A DNA stretch of 13,576 nucleotides from an uncultured Clostridia bacterium (GCA_946533615.1 CAMNBY010000319.1:1-13576); one strand, 5' to 3'; positions 1 through 6,617 are shown, numbered from the stretch's first letter. The notes: generated from the sequence alone by a model not told the origin. A program made the numbers and translations.

Positions 1-882
1 GTCAAGCCCCACTGGGCCGCCGCCGTAGCCTTTGATTATCATTTCAAGCATACGCCTGTCAAGGCTGTCGAGACCGAGATCGTCCACGTCCAGCTTGTCG
101 AGAGCCAGCTTCGCTATCTTGCGGGTAACTCTGCCGTCGCCCATGATGTCCGCAAAGTCCCGCACGCGCTTTAAGAACCTGTTGGCGATTCGCGGTGTGC
201 CTCTCGAGCGCGAGGCAAGCTCCATGGCGCCGTCCTTGTCGCAGGGGACTCCCAGTATCACCGCCGACCGCATTATTATCTCGCAGAGCTGCTCGGGGGT
301 GTAAAGCTCAAGGCGCTCGATGACTCCGAAGCGGTCTCTCAGCGGCGCCGAGAGCTGTCCCGAACGGGTCGTTGCACCGATCAGCGTGAATTTTTCAAGA
401 TATATCCTGATCGAGCGTGCCGCAGGCCCCTTGCCCATGATTATGTCAAGGGCATAGTCCTCGAGTGCAGGGTAGAGCACCTCCTCGACCTGACGCGAAA
501 GGCGGTGTATCTCGTCGATGAACAGCACGTCGCCCTTTTCAAGATTGGTCAGTATCGCCGCAAGGTCGCCGGGCTTCTCGATCGCGGGGCCCGAGGTGGT
601 GCGTATGTTCACGCCCATCTCGTGAGCGATTATAGTCGAAAGCGTGGTCTTGCCAAGTCCCGGGGGGCCGTAGAGCAGTATGTGGTCAAGGCTCTCGCCG
701 CGCTTTTTTGCGGCCTGGATGTACACCGACATATTCTCCTTGACCTTGTCCTGTCCGATGTATTCCGAGAGGGTCTTGGGTCGGAGGCTGAGCTCGAAGT
801 CGTCGCCCTCGTCGCCGTCGCTCTCGATGTGCTGCGGCGCCACAAAGCGGTTCTCGAAATCAAAATCTCCCTGTTCGATCAT
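1..882 (-). CDS. ruvB: RuvB, Holliday junction branch-migration ATPase (3' end missing)
   Basis: RuvB is the AAA+ motor that forms hexamers on DNA flanking a RuvA-bound Holliday junction and drives branch migration. The first 294 residues are visible. Walker A is YGPPGLGKTT (71-80), Walker B is DVLFIDEIH (118-126), a sensor-I-like stretch is TLIGATTRSG (166-175), and an arginine-finger region is LRDRFG (181-186). The frame leaves the window at GGPVGLD, the start of the winged-helix domain, so roughly 40-50 C-terminal residues lie outside (family usual about 335-345). The start at 882 shares ATGA with the stop of the upstream membrane-protein gene, implying translational coupling. An acidic stretch (residues 21-28) precedes the conserved LRPKTLSEYIGQ. 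Identity is essentially certain; only the C-terminus is unseen. Confidence 0.97.
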   Translation of the reverse strand, partial: MIEQGDFDFENRFVAPQHIESDGDEGDDFELSLRPKTLSEYIGQDKVKENMSVYIQAAKKRGESLDHILLYGPPGLGKTTLSTIIAHEMGVNIRTTSGPAIEKPGDLAAILTNLEKGDVLFIDEIHRLSRQVEEVLYPALEDYALDIIMGKGPAARSIRIYLEKFTLIGATTRSGQLSAPLRDRFGVIERLELYTPEQLCEIIMRSAVILGVPCDKDGAMELASRSRGTPRIANRFLKRVRDFADIMGDGRVTRKIAKLALDKLDVDDLGLDSLDRRMLEMIIKGYGGGPVGLD

Positions 883-2252
883 AATTTCACTCCCTTGCCG
901 TGTCTTTCCTGTATGGGGTCAGGGCTGCGCTTTTTGCCGCTTCTTGCGGGCTGCGCAGGCTTTTTGTTTTCTTCTTTGCTCTCTTCGGGCTCTTCTGCCT
1001 TTTCATCATCGGCTTCCTCGGCCGCCTCTTCGTCCTCGCCCTCGGACAGATCTATCAGCGGCTTCATCGGCACAAGCTCGATCTCGCTGTCGCGGCCGTC
1101 AAGCTTGCAGTAGTATATGAAGATAGCGCACAGCGCCGCCGTCACAAAGAAGGTCGTGAACCTCAGGTCGTATTCCTCCTTGCTCAGCAGGAACGCCGCC
1201 ATAGAGGTAACGGACGAGTATTCTATTATCAGCCACACGGGAGTGAGCCTCTTGTCAAGGAATACAAGTATCAGGCTGAAAACAGCGGCCGCGTAGTAGT
1301 ACCTTTCGTGCATATAGGGCAGCAGATATGGAACGAACAGCGCGGACAGCGCCGCCAGCACGACAGTTCCGCGTTTGCCGGGCTCCTGCTTCCTCTTGTA
1401 GATGTAGTAGACCAGCATCATGCAGCAGACACCCGCCAGCATAACTCCCGCTTTTCCAAGATACTCGTTCTTGGGCTTGCCGACGTCCTTGAGCATTGAC
1501 CAGATGTTCGGGATAGTCATGTTCAGGGCGCTGTATTGTCCAGCCTGCGAAAAATAGATGGTGAACAGCGAGGAGAAATCGTGTCCGCAGGCAGCGGAGG
1601 GGATAATGGCGGTGATGTAGATTATCGGCAGAGCCAGCAGGGTGCGGAGCCTGATCTTTCCTTTAAGAACCATTATCGCCAGCAGCGGCGCCAGGAAAAT
1701 TGCCTGGAGCTTGAAGACGAAGGAGATAGAAAAGCAGGTCATCGCTGCCAGATCCTTGCCCTCGATAAGGTAGTATACGCACATTACAAGGAACATCGTG
1801 AAGATCGAGTCGCACTGTCCCCAGCCTGCCGAGTTCAGCATCACGGTAGGCATCAGGAAGGCAGCTGCGAACGAGAGCTCGGCCTTGGTCTCGCTGCCCG
1901 TAAGCTTTCTTACTATCTTCATGATGAACAGCGCCATTACGAAATCCGCAATGCTCGACACCCATTTCAGTCCGGTGATCTTGTTCTTTATCGGAAGTGC
2001 GTTTATGAGTATCATTATCCAGAAATAGGGCGGCATATAGTCGCCGATGCCGTCGCGGAGAGTGCCTGCGGCGCCAAGCTCCTCGATCTTTGCGAACCAG
2101 GGCTTCAGGAACTGTCCCTGATCTCCCGAGCCCATCGGCAGCAGGAAGTGTCTTGCCATCAGCCCAAGCGCGATGGTCAGGAACAGAAAGCCCGTGCTCG
2201 CTATCCTGTCCGTCAGCTCGTCGGGTGTGGTCGTTCTCTTTTTGGTTTCCAT
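879..2252 (-). CDS. Polytopic GT-C-type membrane protein, Gpi18/mannosyltransferase-related
   Basis: A 457-residue membrane protein with about ten to twelve hydrophobic segments between residues 19 and 381. Motifs resemble bacterial relatives of the Gpi18 mannosyltransferase group (GT-C fold, lipid-linked sugar donors): GSGDQGQFLKPW (41-52) with a candidate catalytic Asp44 in the first outside loop, GDYMPPY (70-76), GWGQCDS (143-149), FKLQ (180-183) and PYMHERYYY (312-320). The donor and acceptor cannot be read from sequence; surface glycan or glycolipid assembly is an inference. After the last helix comes a highly acidic low-complexity cytoplasmic tail (about 403-431) and then a basic end. 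AGGGAG lies 8-9 nt before the ATG. The gene begins 27 bp after ruvA and overlaps ruvB by ATGA, so it is co-transcribed with the ruv genes, an unexpected neighbour. Family assignment is moderate. Confidence 0.7.
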   Translation of the reverse strand: METKKRTTTPDELTDRIASTGFLFLTIALGLMARHFLLPMGSGDQGQFLKPWFAKIEELGAAGTLRDGIGDYMPPYFWIMILINALPIKNKITGLKWVSSIADFVMALFIMKIVRKLTGSETKAELSFAAAFLMPTVMLNSAGWGQCDSIFTMFLVMCVYYLIEGKDLAAMTCFSISFVFKLQAIFLAPLLAIMVLKGKIRLRTLLALPIIYITAIIPSAACGHDFSSLFTIYFSQAGQYSALNMTIPNIWSMLKDVGKPKNEYLGKAGVMLAGVCCMMLVYYIYKRKQEPGKRGTVVLAALSALFVPYLLPYMHERYYYAAAVFSLILVFLDKRLTPVWLIIEYSSVTSMAAFLLSKEEYDLRFTTFFVTAALCAIFIYYCKLDGRDSEIELVPMKPLIDLSEGEDEEAAEEADDEKAEEPEESKEENKKPAQPARSGKKRSPDPIQERHGKGVKL

Positions 2253-2279
2253 TTTTATTTCTCCCTTTGTTTGTTATTC

Positions 2280-2873
2280 TCAGGATCTTGCAAGGCTGCG
2301 CAGAGCGTGCTTGATGAGCTCCTCGGTCGATAGCGAGGGATCCAGCTTTGAGACTGCGCTTGCGGCCTCGGCTGCCGAAAAGCCCAGCACCTCGAGGGCG
2401 GTTATCGCTTCTCCTACGCTGCCGCCGCCGATCGGCGCCGCGATCGACTTCTGTCCCCTGACGGAGATAGTCTCTCCCGCGACCTTGTCTTTAAGTTCGA
2501 GACACAGGCGCTCGGCGGTCTTTTTGCCGATGCCCTTGACCTGGGTGAAGCTCTTGACGTCCCCGGTGGCGACCGCCAGCGCAAATTGCTGGGCTGTCAT
2601 TGCCGAGAGTATCGCGATCGCCGCCTTCGGCCCGATGCCCGATACAGAGATCAGCAGGCGGAACGTTCTCAGCTCCTCTGCATCGGCAAAGCCGAAAAGC
2701 TCGACATCGTCCTCGCGCACAGCAAGGTGCGTCAGCAGCGTGACGGTCTCCTTCCCCGCGATCTTTTGCAGGGTGCAGAGCGAGGTCTTGCAGGCGTAGC
2801 CCACTCCCGCACATTCCACAACTGCCAGTTCGGCTTCGGTGTGTATCACCTTTCCCGTGACCGAATATATCAT
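2280..2873 (-). CDS. ruvA: RuvA, Holliday junction DNA-binding protein
   Basis: RuvA tetramers hold the four-way junction in a square-planar form and load RuvB. The 197 residues match the usual length of about 190-205. Domain I (about 1-62) is an OB fold ending in REDDVELFGF (53-62). Domain II carries two helix-hairpin-helix motifs, SVSGIGPKAA (76-85) and QVKGIGKKTAERL (111-123), which grip the DNA backbone. After a flexible linker (about 133-150), domain III (about 153-197) is the RuvB-contacting three-helix bundle. The ATG at 2873 overlaps the ruvC stop as ATGA, so translation is probably coupled to ruvC. The membrane-protein gene follows 27 bp later, separating ruvA from ruvB. All expected motifs are intact. 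Confidence 0.97.
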   Translation of the reverse strand: MIYSVTGKVIHTEAELAVVECAGVGYACKTSLCTLQKIAGKETVTLLTHLAVREDDVELFGFADAEELRTFRLLISVSGIGPKAAIAILSAMTAQQFALAVATGDVKSFTQVKGIGKKTAERLCLELKDKVAGETISVRGQKSIAAPIGGGSVGEAITALEVLGFSAAEAASAVSKLDPSLSTEELIKHALRSLARS

Positions 2874-3391
2874 TTGTCCTTCATCTCCCGATCAATAGCG
2901 TTTTTGTGTTCAAGCTTCCTCCTGCCAAGCGACAGCCCGTGAGTTATGGCGATGGCCACCGCGTCGGCGGTGTCGTCGGGCTTGATTATGTTTTTCAGGT
3001 GCAGCATATTCCTGACCATTTCCTGCACCTGGTTTTTTTCTGCCCTGCCGTAGCCGACGATCGACGACTTCACCTGCAGGGGCGTGTATTCAAAAATAGG
3101 TATCTCCTGCTGAATGGCAGGCAGCAGCGTAACGCCTCTTGCCTGTGCCACATCAATGGCGGTCTTTTCGTTCGAGTTGAAGAAAAGCTTTTCAATGCTC
3201 ATCTCCTCGGGCTTGAACTGCTGTATTATCAGGCTCATGTCATCGTAGATGGTCTTCAGCCGCTTGTGAAACGGCATTCCTGCGGCGGTCGTGATGGCTC
3301 CGCAGGCGAGCAGCCTGAATTTTGCGCCAACACACTCAACCACCCCGTAGCCCACGATGGCGTAGCCGGGGTCTATCCCAAGTATTATCAT
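2870..3391 (-). CDS. ruvC: RuvC, Holliday junction resolvase
   Basis: RuvC is the homodimeric, Mg-dependent endonuclease that makes paired nicks to resolve the junction processed by RuvAB. The 173 residues are normal for the family and keep the four catalytic acids of the RNase H-like fold: Asp7 in LGIDPG, Glu67 in SIEKLFF, and Asp140 and Asp143 in KPDDTADA. An ITHG motif follows at 149-152. The start at 3391 follows GGAG with about 5 nt spacing, and this ribosome binding site directly abuts the TGA of the upstream membrane-protein gene (9-bp gap), so the two are one transcript. Its stop overlaps ruvA. RuvC often sits beside ruvAB in Firmicutes and Proteobacteria, but the flanking membrane genes are not part of the usual layout. 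Function is very secure. Confidence 0.97.
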   Translation of the reverse strand: MIILGIDPGYAIVGYGVVECVGAKFRLLACGAITTAAGMPFHKRLKTIYDDMSLIIQQFKPEEMSIEKLFFNSNEKTAIDVAQARGVTLLPAIQQEIPIFEYTPLQVKSSIVGYGRAEKNQVQEMVRNMLHLKNIIKPDDTADAVAIAITHGLSLGRRKLEHKNAIDREMKDK

Positions 3392-3400
3392 GTTATCTCC

Positions 3401-4027
3401 TCAGTCGTCCAGTATGCTCTTGACAGGGGCGTTGTCGCGTTCGTTCTGCAATCTTCTGCGGCGGCGCAATACCTGCCACAGCCAGATCATAAACAGCAGC
3501 GCCGAGATCAGTGTCATGAAAAGTATCGGGTACAGCCCCCTTGCCCATTTTTCGGGCAGCTCCTGCTGCTCCTGAGTCAGGCCGATGCCGTCGCCGACGC
3601 GCTCCTTCGCCTTGTTCACTATCCTGACAGCGCCTGTCATGAAGAAGATAGTCCCGGCGGCCACTGCGCCGAGCTGTGCGGGATATTTGCTAAGGAAGGC
3701 AAGTATTATCCCCGCAATAAAAAGCGCCACTCCGATGCCCAGCCACAGAGCCGTGATCTTCGGCATATCGTCCATCTGCTCCATTGTGATGCCGACGATG
3801 AAGATCCCGCCGTAGTAGAACCCCGAAAAGAAAAACGGCACGAGCATCAGGAATTTAAGCACCAGAGAGACCGCCCCGTCAAGATGCCTTGCCTGTCGGC
3901 GGAGCTTCTTTGCGCTGCGGCTCTCTCGGGCGGGCTTCTCCTTTTCAAGCGCCTCTTCCTTTTCGCGTTTTTTTATCTCTTCCAGCTGCTTCTGACTTTG
4001 TTTTTTCAGCCTGTCCGATTTTGACAT
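3401..4027 (-). CDS. Unknown membrane protein with charged N-terminal helix, first gene of ruv operon
   Basis: I do not recognise this family. The 208-residue product starts with a highly charged, probably helical or coiled-coil cytoplasmic segment (1-48, rich in K, E, R and Q). Hydrophobic stretches follow at about 51-83 (possibly two helices), 91-113, 118-135 and 164-187, then the run RRRRR (188-192) and a short tail. The positive charges predict both ends in the cytoplasm. I chose the ATG at 4027 because GGAGG (4034-4038) sits 6 nt before it; an in-frame ATG at 4090 has no such site and lies at or before the predicted transcription start. The gene ends 9 bp before ruvC and leads the operon. 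Nothing links it biochemically to recombination; its function is open. Confidence 0.85.
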   Translation of the reverse strand: MSKSDRLKKQSQKQLEEIKKREKEEALEKEKPARESRSAKKLRRQARHLDGAVSLVLKFLMLVPFFFSGFYYGGIFIVGITMEQMDDMPKITALWLGIGVALFIAGIILAFLSKYPAQLGAVAAGTIFFMTGAVRIVNKAKERVGDGIGLTQEQQELPEKWARGLYPILFMTLISALLFMIWLWQVLRRRRRLQNERDNAPVKSILDD

Positions 4028-4053
4028 AATATACCTCCGAAATGGGCTACAAT

Positions 4054-4082
4054 ATATGCATGGAAAATCAAAAAATGCATAT
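4054..4082. repeat. 8-bp inverted repeat in the leader of the ruv operon
   Basis: ATATGCAT (4054-4061) and ATGCATAT (4075-4082) form a perfect 8-bp inverted repeat around a 13-nt A-rich centre. It lies about +10 to +38 of the predicted leftward transcript, upstream of the ribosome binding site. Each arm contains the self-complementary ATGCAT, the copies offset by 19 bp. This could be an operator or an AT-rich RNA hairpin. No known regulator is recognised. Confidence 0.5.
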
Positions 4083-4098
4083 TGCACCACATTATAAT

Positions 4099-4127
4099 AT
4101 TATAACACAGCCGTAAAGAATTGTAAA
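4099..4127 (-). promoter_or_regulatory. SigA-type promoter of the ruv operon
   Basis: Read on the minus strand: -35 TTTACA (4127-4122, 5 of 6), a 17-nt spacer, and -10 TATAAT (4104-4099, perfect) preceded by TGT, an extended -10. Transcription should start near 4092, giving a leader of about 65 nt to the ATG at 4027. It is the only strong promoter seen for the five-gene leftward operon. No GAAC-N4-GTTC-type LexA site is visible in the 4028-4290 intergenic region. Confidence 0.85.
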
Positions 4128-4195
4128 GTTTTTTATTCCAATTATAAAGAAATACTTTCCTGCCCCGAAGCTTCGCGTGATGTAATTATTGCACT

Positions 4196-4224
4196 GTATC
4201 TCGTCCGAGGCTCGGGGAAAAATA
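4196..4224 (+). promoter_or_regulatory. Candidate forespore (SigF/SigG-like) promoter of spoIVB
   Basis: GGGAAAAATA (4215-4224) fits the SigF -10 pattern GGnnAnAnTw. GTATC (4196-4200) matches four of five bases of the -35 pattern GywTA, but the 14-nt spacer is slightly short. Transcription would start near 4232, about 60 nt before spoIVB. SpoIVB genes are forespore-expressed in Bacillus, so such a promoter is expected, but this match is weak. Confidence 0.3.
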
Positions 4225-4290
4225 CTACCGTGAGATGCGGCGGCGTATTTCCGCCGATTTTTGTGACACTATAATGAAAGGACGATAAAA

Positions 4291-5505
4291 ATGCGAAAAC
4301 TGATAAAACGTGCCGCAGCCCTGCTGGGAGCCGCCTCGCTCTCGGCGCTGGGGCTTGTGGGCTTTTACGGAAGAGAGCTCCCCGATTTTTACTACCTTGC
4401 AAACGGGGACAGGCTCTCGCTCAGCTCCTCCTTCGCCGTGACGGTCGGTGACAGGATCCTTTCCTCGGGAGATGACGGCATGATAGTGAACAGCTCTGCC
4501 TTCGGCGGCTCGGGGCTCGAAGAGTACAGCCTCACCGAGCATACCCTTATGCTCTTCGGCGCGATACCTATAAAGAACGTCACCGCAGGCACGGTCGAGC
4601 GTCCGATGCTCATGCCCTGCGGCCAGCCCTTCGGGATAAAGCTGCTCACCGACGGCGTCATGGTCATCGGCCTCGAGGACATCGGCAGCAGCTGTCCCGC
4701 CTCGCAGTGCGGGATAATGGTCGGCGACGTCATCACCGAGATCGACGGACAAGCCGTCACGGGCAACAAGTCCGTCAGCGAGATAATCAGCGCCACGGGC
4801 GGCGAGCCTTGCTCGGTCAGCTACAGCCGCAGCGGAAGAACGCACAAGACCACTCTCACTCCCGTCTACAGCGGCGGCACCTACAAGGCGGGCATGTGGG
4901 TGCGAGACTCCTCGGCAGGCATCGGCACACTTACTTTCTACGACCCATCCACAGGCGCTTTCGGCGGCCTCGGCCACCCGATCTGCGACGCCGACACCAA
5001 GCTGCCCGTCCCGATCTCTCACGGCACCGTCGGAGAGGTGAATATCACGGGCTGCATTAAAAGCGAACACGGCGACCCCGGGCAGCTGCTCGGCGAGTTC
5101 TCCTCAAAGCAGGCCTCGGGCAGGATCACAAAGAATATCTCCGAGGGCATCTTCGGCACCCTTGACCGCTGCCCCGCAGAGGGCGACCTGCTGCCCCTTG
5201 CGATGAAGCAGGAGGTACACACAGGCCCTGCGGTGATCTACTCCACCCTCGAGGGCGGAGAGCCCTGCGAGTATACCATCGAGATAATCAGCATCGACCT
5301 CTCGGAGGACGGCGAGCACGATATGATCGTGCAGGTAACTGACGACCGCCTGCTTGAAGATGCGGGAGGCATCGTCCGCGGAATGAGCGGCAGCCCTATA
5401 ATCCAGGACGGTATGCTCGCAGGCGCCGTGACCCATGTCTTCATCGACGACCCCACCCGCGGCTACGGAATCTTCGCCGAGGATATGTACTGCTCGAGCC
5501 GCTGA
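4291..5505 (+). CDS. spoIVB: SpoIVB, sporulation signalling serine protease (S55)
   Basis: In Bacillus, SpoIVB is made in the forespore, is secreted into the space between the two membranes, and cleaves SpoIVFA to trigger activation of pro-SigK. This 404-residue protein has an N-terminal membrane anchor or signal (about 8-26), a PDZ-like domain (about 108-190, with GIMVGDVITEIDG at 141-153) and an S55 peptidase domain. The likely catalytic residues are His229 in GGLGHPI, Ser366 in GMSGSPI, and Asp351 or Asp352, at the spacing expected from the Bacillus enzyme. GAAAGGA (4276-4282) lies 8 nt before the ATG. It precedes spo0A, the classic Firmicute arrangement, but recN, often upstream, is replaced here by the divergent ruv operon. 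No strong terminator follows, so read-through into spo0A is possible. Confidence 0.95.
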   Translation: MRKLIKRAAALLGAASLSALGLVGFYGRELPDFYYLANGDRLSLSSSFAVTVGDRILSSGDDGMIVNSSAFGGSGLEEYSLTEHTLMLFGAIPIKNVTAGTVERPMLMPCGQPFGIKLLTDGVMVIGLEDIGSSCPASQCGIMVGDVITEIDGQAVTGNKSVSEIISATGGEPCSVSYSRSGRTHKTTLTPVYSGGTYKAGMWVRDSSAGIGTLTFYDPSTGAFGGLGHPICDADTKLPVPISHGTVGEVNITGCIKSEHGDPGQLLGEFSSKQASGRITKNISEGIFGTLDRCPAEGDLLPLAMKQEVHTGPAVIYSTLEGGEPCEYTIEIISIDLSEDGEHDMIVQVTDDRLLEDAGGIVRGMSGSPIIQDGMLAGAVTHVFIDDPTRGYGIFAEDMYCSSR

Positions 5506-5605
5506 ACGCGGTTTCGGGCGCTCCTTGGCGAATTATGCCAAAGAAAGCGAAAGTATTTCGCATTTGTTATATTAAAGAAGAAAATATGAGTAAAATGCAC
5601 AAAGC

Positions 5606-5612
5606 TGTCGAT
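5606..5612 (+). promoter_or_regulatory. Candidate Spo0A box
   Basis: TGTCGAT matches six of seven bases of the Spo0A-binding core TGTCGAA. It lies 30 bp upstream of the -35 of the spo0A promoter, a plausible place for autoregulation. A single near-match in an AT-rich region is weak evidence. Confidence 0.35.
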
Positions 5613-5641
5613 AAAAAATTGACATATTTAGCAAAAACATA

Positions 5642-5670
5642 TTGATTTTTATGTTCTGCTGTGCTAAAAT
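5642..5670 (+). promoter_or_regulatory. SigA-type promoter of spo0A
   Basis: TTGATT (5642-5647), a 17-nt spacer, and TAAAAT (5665-5670) preceded by TGC (extended -10). Transcription would start near 5677, about 50 nt before the ATG. A TTGACA at 5619-5624 has no -10 at the right distance. A SigH promoter, expected for sporulation-induced spo0A expression in Bacillus, is not evident. Confidence 0.65.
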
Positions 5671-5727
5671 AAAGACAACGGAAGCGAGATCGGCCGATCG
5701 CCCGAATAAGTATACGGAGGAAATAAT

Positions 5728-6507
5728 ATGACAAGCAAGATAAAGATACTGATAGGCGACGACTCTGCGCAGTACGGTGTGAACTGCGCATCTGCGCTGA
5801 GGAGCCTTGGATTTTTCGTGATAACAAGACAGAAGGACGGCCTCGTGATCTTCGACGCCATACGCAACGAGGCTCCCGACATCGTCATCATCGACGCCGT
5901 TATGCCCAACCTCGACGCCATCGAGCTTATAAAGAAGGTAATGGCGTCAAGCTACAAAAAGCCCCAGTTCATCGTGACCAGCGCCTACGAGAACTCCTTC
6001 ATCGAGCAGCAGGTGATGACCGCAGGAGCATCCTATTTCATGCTCAAGCCTTTCGACACCCGCATCCTCTCCGACAGGATAAAAATGATGCTCGACATCG
6101 ACACCGACCTGAACTCCGAGACCTCGCCGCGTAACCGCCGCAATCCGAACCTTGATATAATCGTTACCGACATAATCCACAGGATAGGCGTTCCCGCACA
6201 TATCAAGGGCTACCACTACCTGCGCGAGGCCATTATGCTCTCGGTCGGCGACAAGGAGATGCTCGAGAGCGTCACAAAGCTATTGTACCCTGCCGTCGCA
6301 AAGAAATTCAAGACCACGCCCTCTCGCGTCGAGCGTGCTATCCGCCACGCCATCGAGATCGCCTGGGACCGCGGCGACATCGACACCCTCAACAGCTACT
6401 TCGGCTATACTATAAACACGGGCAAGGGAAAACCCACCAACTCCGAGTTCATCGCCCTAATCACCGACAAGATCTGCCTGAAGTACAAGACCACCCTCTC
6501 GGCGTGA
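5728..6507 (+). CDS. spo0A: Spo0A, master regulator of sporulation
   Basis: Spo0A is the response regulator whose phosphorylated form starts sporulation. The 259 residues comprise a receiver domain (about 4-122) and the Spo0A-specific DNA-binding domain (about 141-257), joined by a short variable linker. The phosphorylation pocket is intact: Asp11 and Asp12, acceptor Asp56 in IIDAVMP, Thr84, and Lys107 in LKPFD. The DNA-binding half keeps IIHRIGVPAHIKGYHYLREAI (149-169) and the recognition-helix region PSRVERAIRHAIEIAW (198-213), close to the Bacillus protein. GGAGG (5716-5720) lies 7 nt before the ATG. It follows spoIVB by 222 bp and has its own promoter. No residue loss suggests decay, so the early sporulation switch appears functional even if this lineage sporulates rarely. 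Confidence 0.98.
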   Translation: MTSKIKILIGDDSAQYGVNCASALRSLGFFVITRQKDGLVIFDAIRNEAPDIVIIDAVMPNLDAIELIKKVMASSYKKPQFIVTSAYENSFIEQQVMTAGASYFMLKPFDTRILSDRIKMMLDIDTDLNSETSPRNRRNPNLDIIVTDIIHRIGVPAHIKGYHYLREAIMLSVGDKEMLESVTKLLYPAVAKKFKTTPSRVERAIRHAIEIAWDRGDIDTLNSYFGYTINTGKGKPTNSEFIALITDKICLKYKTTLSA

Positions 6508-6555
6508 CGATACACAATGCACGATTTACGCTTTTGCAGACCTGAAGTCCGCAGC

Positions 6556-6592
6556 GAAAATTAGCACTCTTGCCAAGAGAGTGCTAATTTTC
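6556..6592. promoter_or_regulatory. CIRCE operator (HrcA site), extended palindrome
   Basis: TTAGCACTC-N9-GAGTGCTAA (6561-6569 and 6579-6587) is a perfect match to CIRCE, the operator bound by the heat-shock repressor HrcA. The palindrome continues outward and inward without mismatch, giving 15-bp arms (6556-6570 and 6578-6592) and a 7-nt centre. It lies 49 nt after the spo0A stop and about 188 nt before the small heat-shock gene, its evident target. As RNA it would be a strong hairpin with a U-rich 3' arm, so it may also help end the spo0A transcript. Confidence 0.93.
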
Positions 6593-6599
6593 ATCATTC

Positions 6600-6617
6600 T
6601 GTCACAAAAGCGTGACA
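6600..6617. repeat. Second inverted repeat beside CIRCE
   Basis: TGTCAC (6600-6605) and GTGACA (6612-6617) form a perfect 6-bp inverted repeat with a 6-nt centre, 7 bp after the extended CIRCE. A CATAAT (6625-6630) follows and could be a -10, with GTCACA (6601-6606) as a poor -35 at 18 bp. If so, the repeat overlaps the promoter. Unassigned. Confidence 0.35.

Noticed and set aside
2906..4024. Long open frame (372 codons) on the plus strand
   Set aside because: It is antisense to ruvC and the membrane-protein gene, has no ribosome binding site or recognisable domain, and results from the GC-rich codon use of the real genes.
4241..4261. CGGCG/CGCCG hairpin plus T-run in the spoIVB leader
   Set aside because: The stem is only 5 bp and the T-run is short; too weak to call an attenuator.
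4270..4275. TATAAT just before spoIVB
   Set aside because: Transcription from it would start inside or past the Shine-Dalgarno, and there is no -35 at the right distance.
4225..5070. Open frame of 281 codons on the minus strand
   Set aside because: It is antisense to spoIVB with a low-complexity composition and no family features.
5524..5552. Imperfect inverted repeat after spoIVB (TTGGC/GCCAA)
   Set aside because: The stem is short with mismatches and no U-tract, so I do not call it a terminator.
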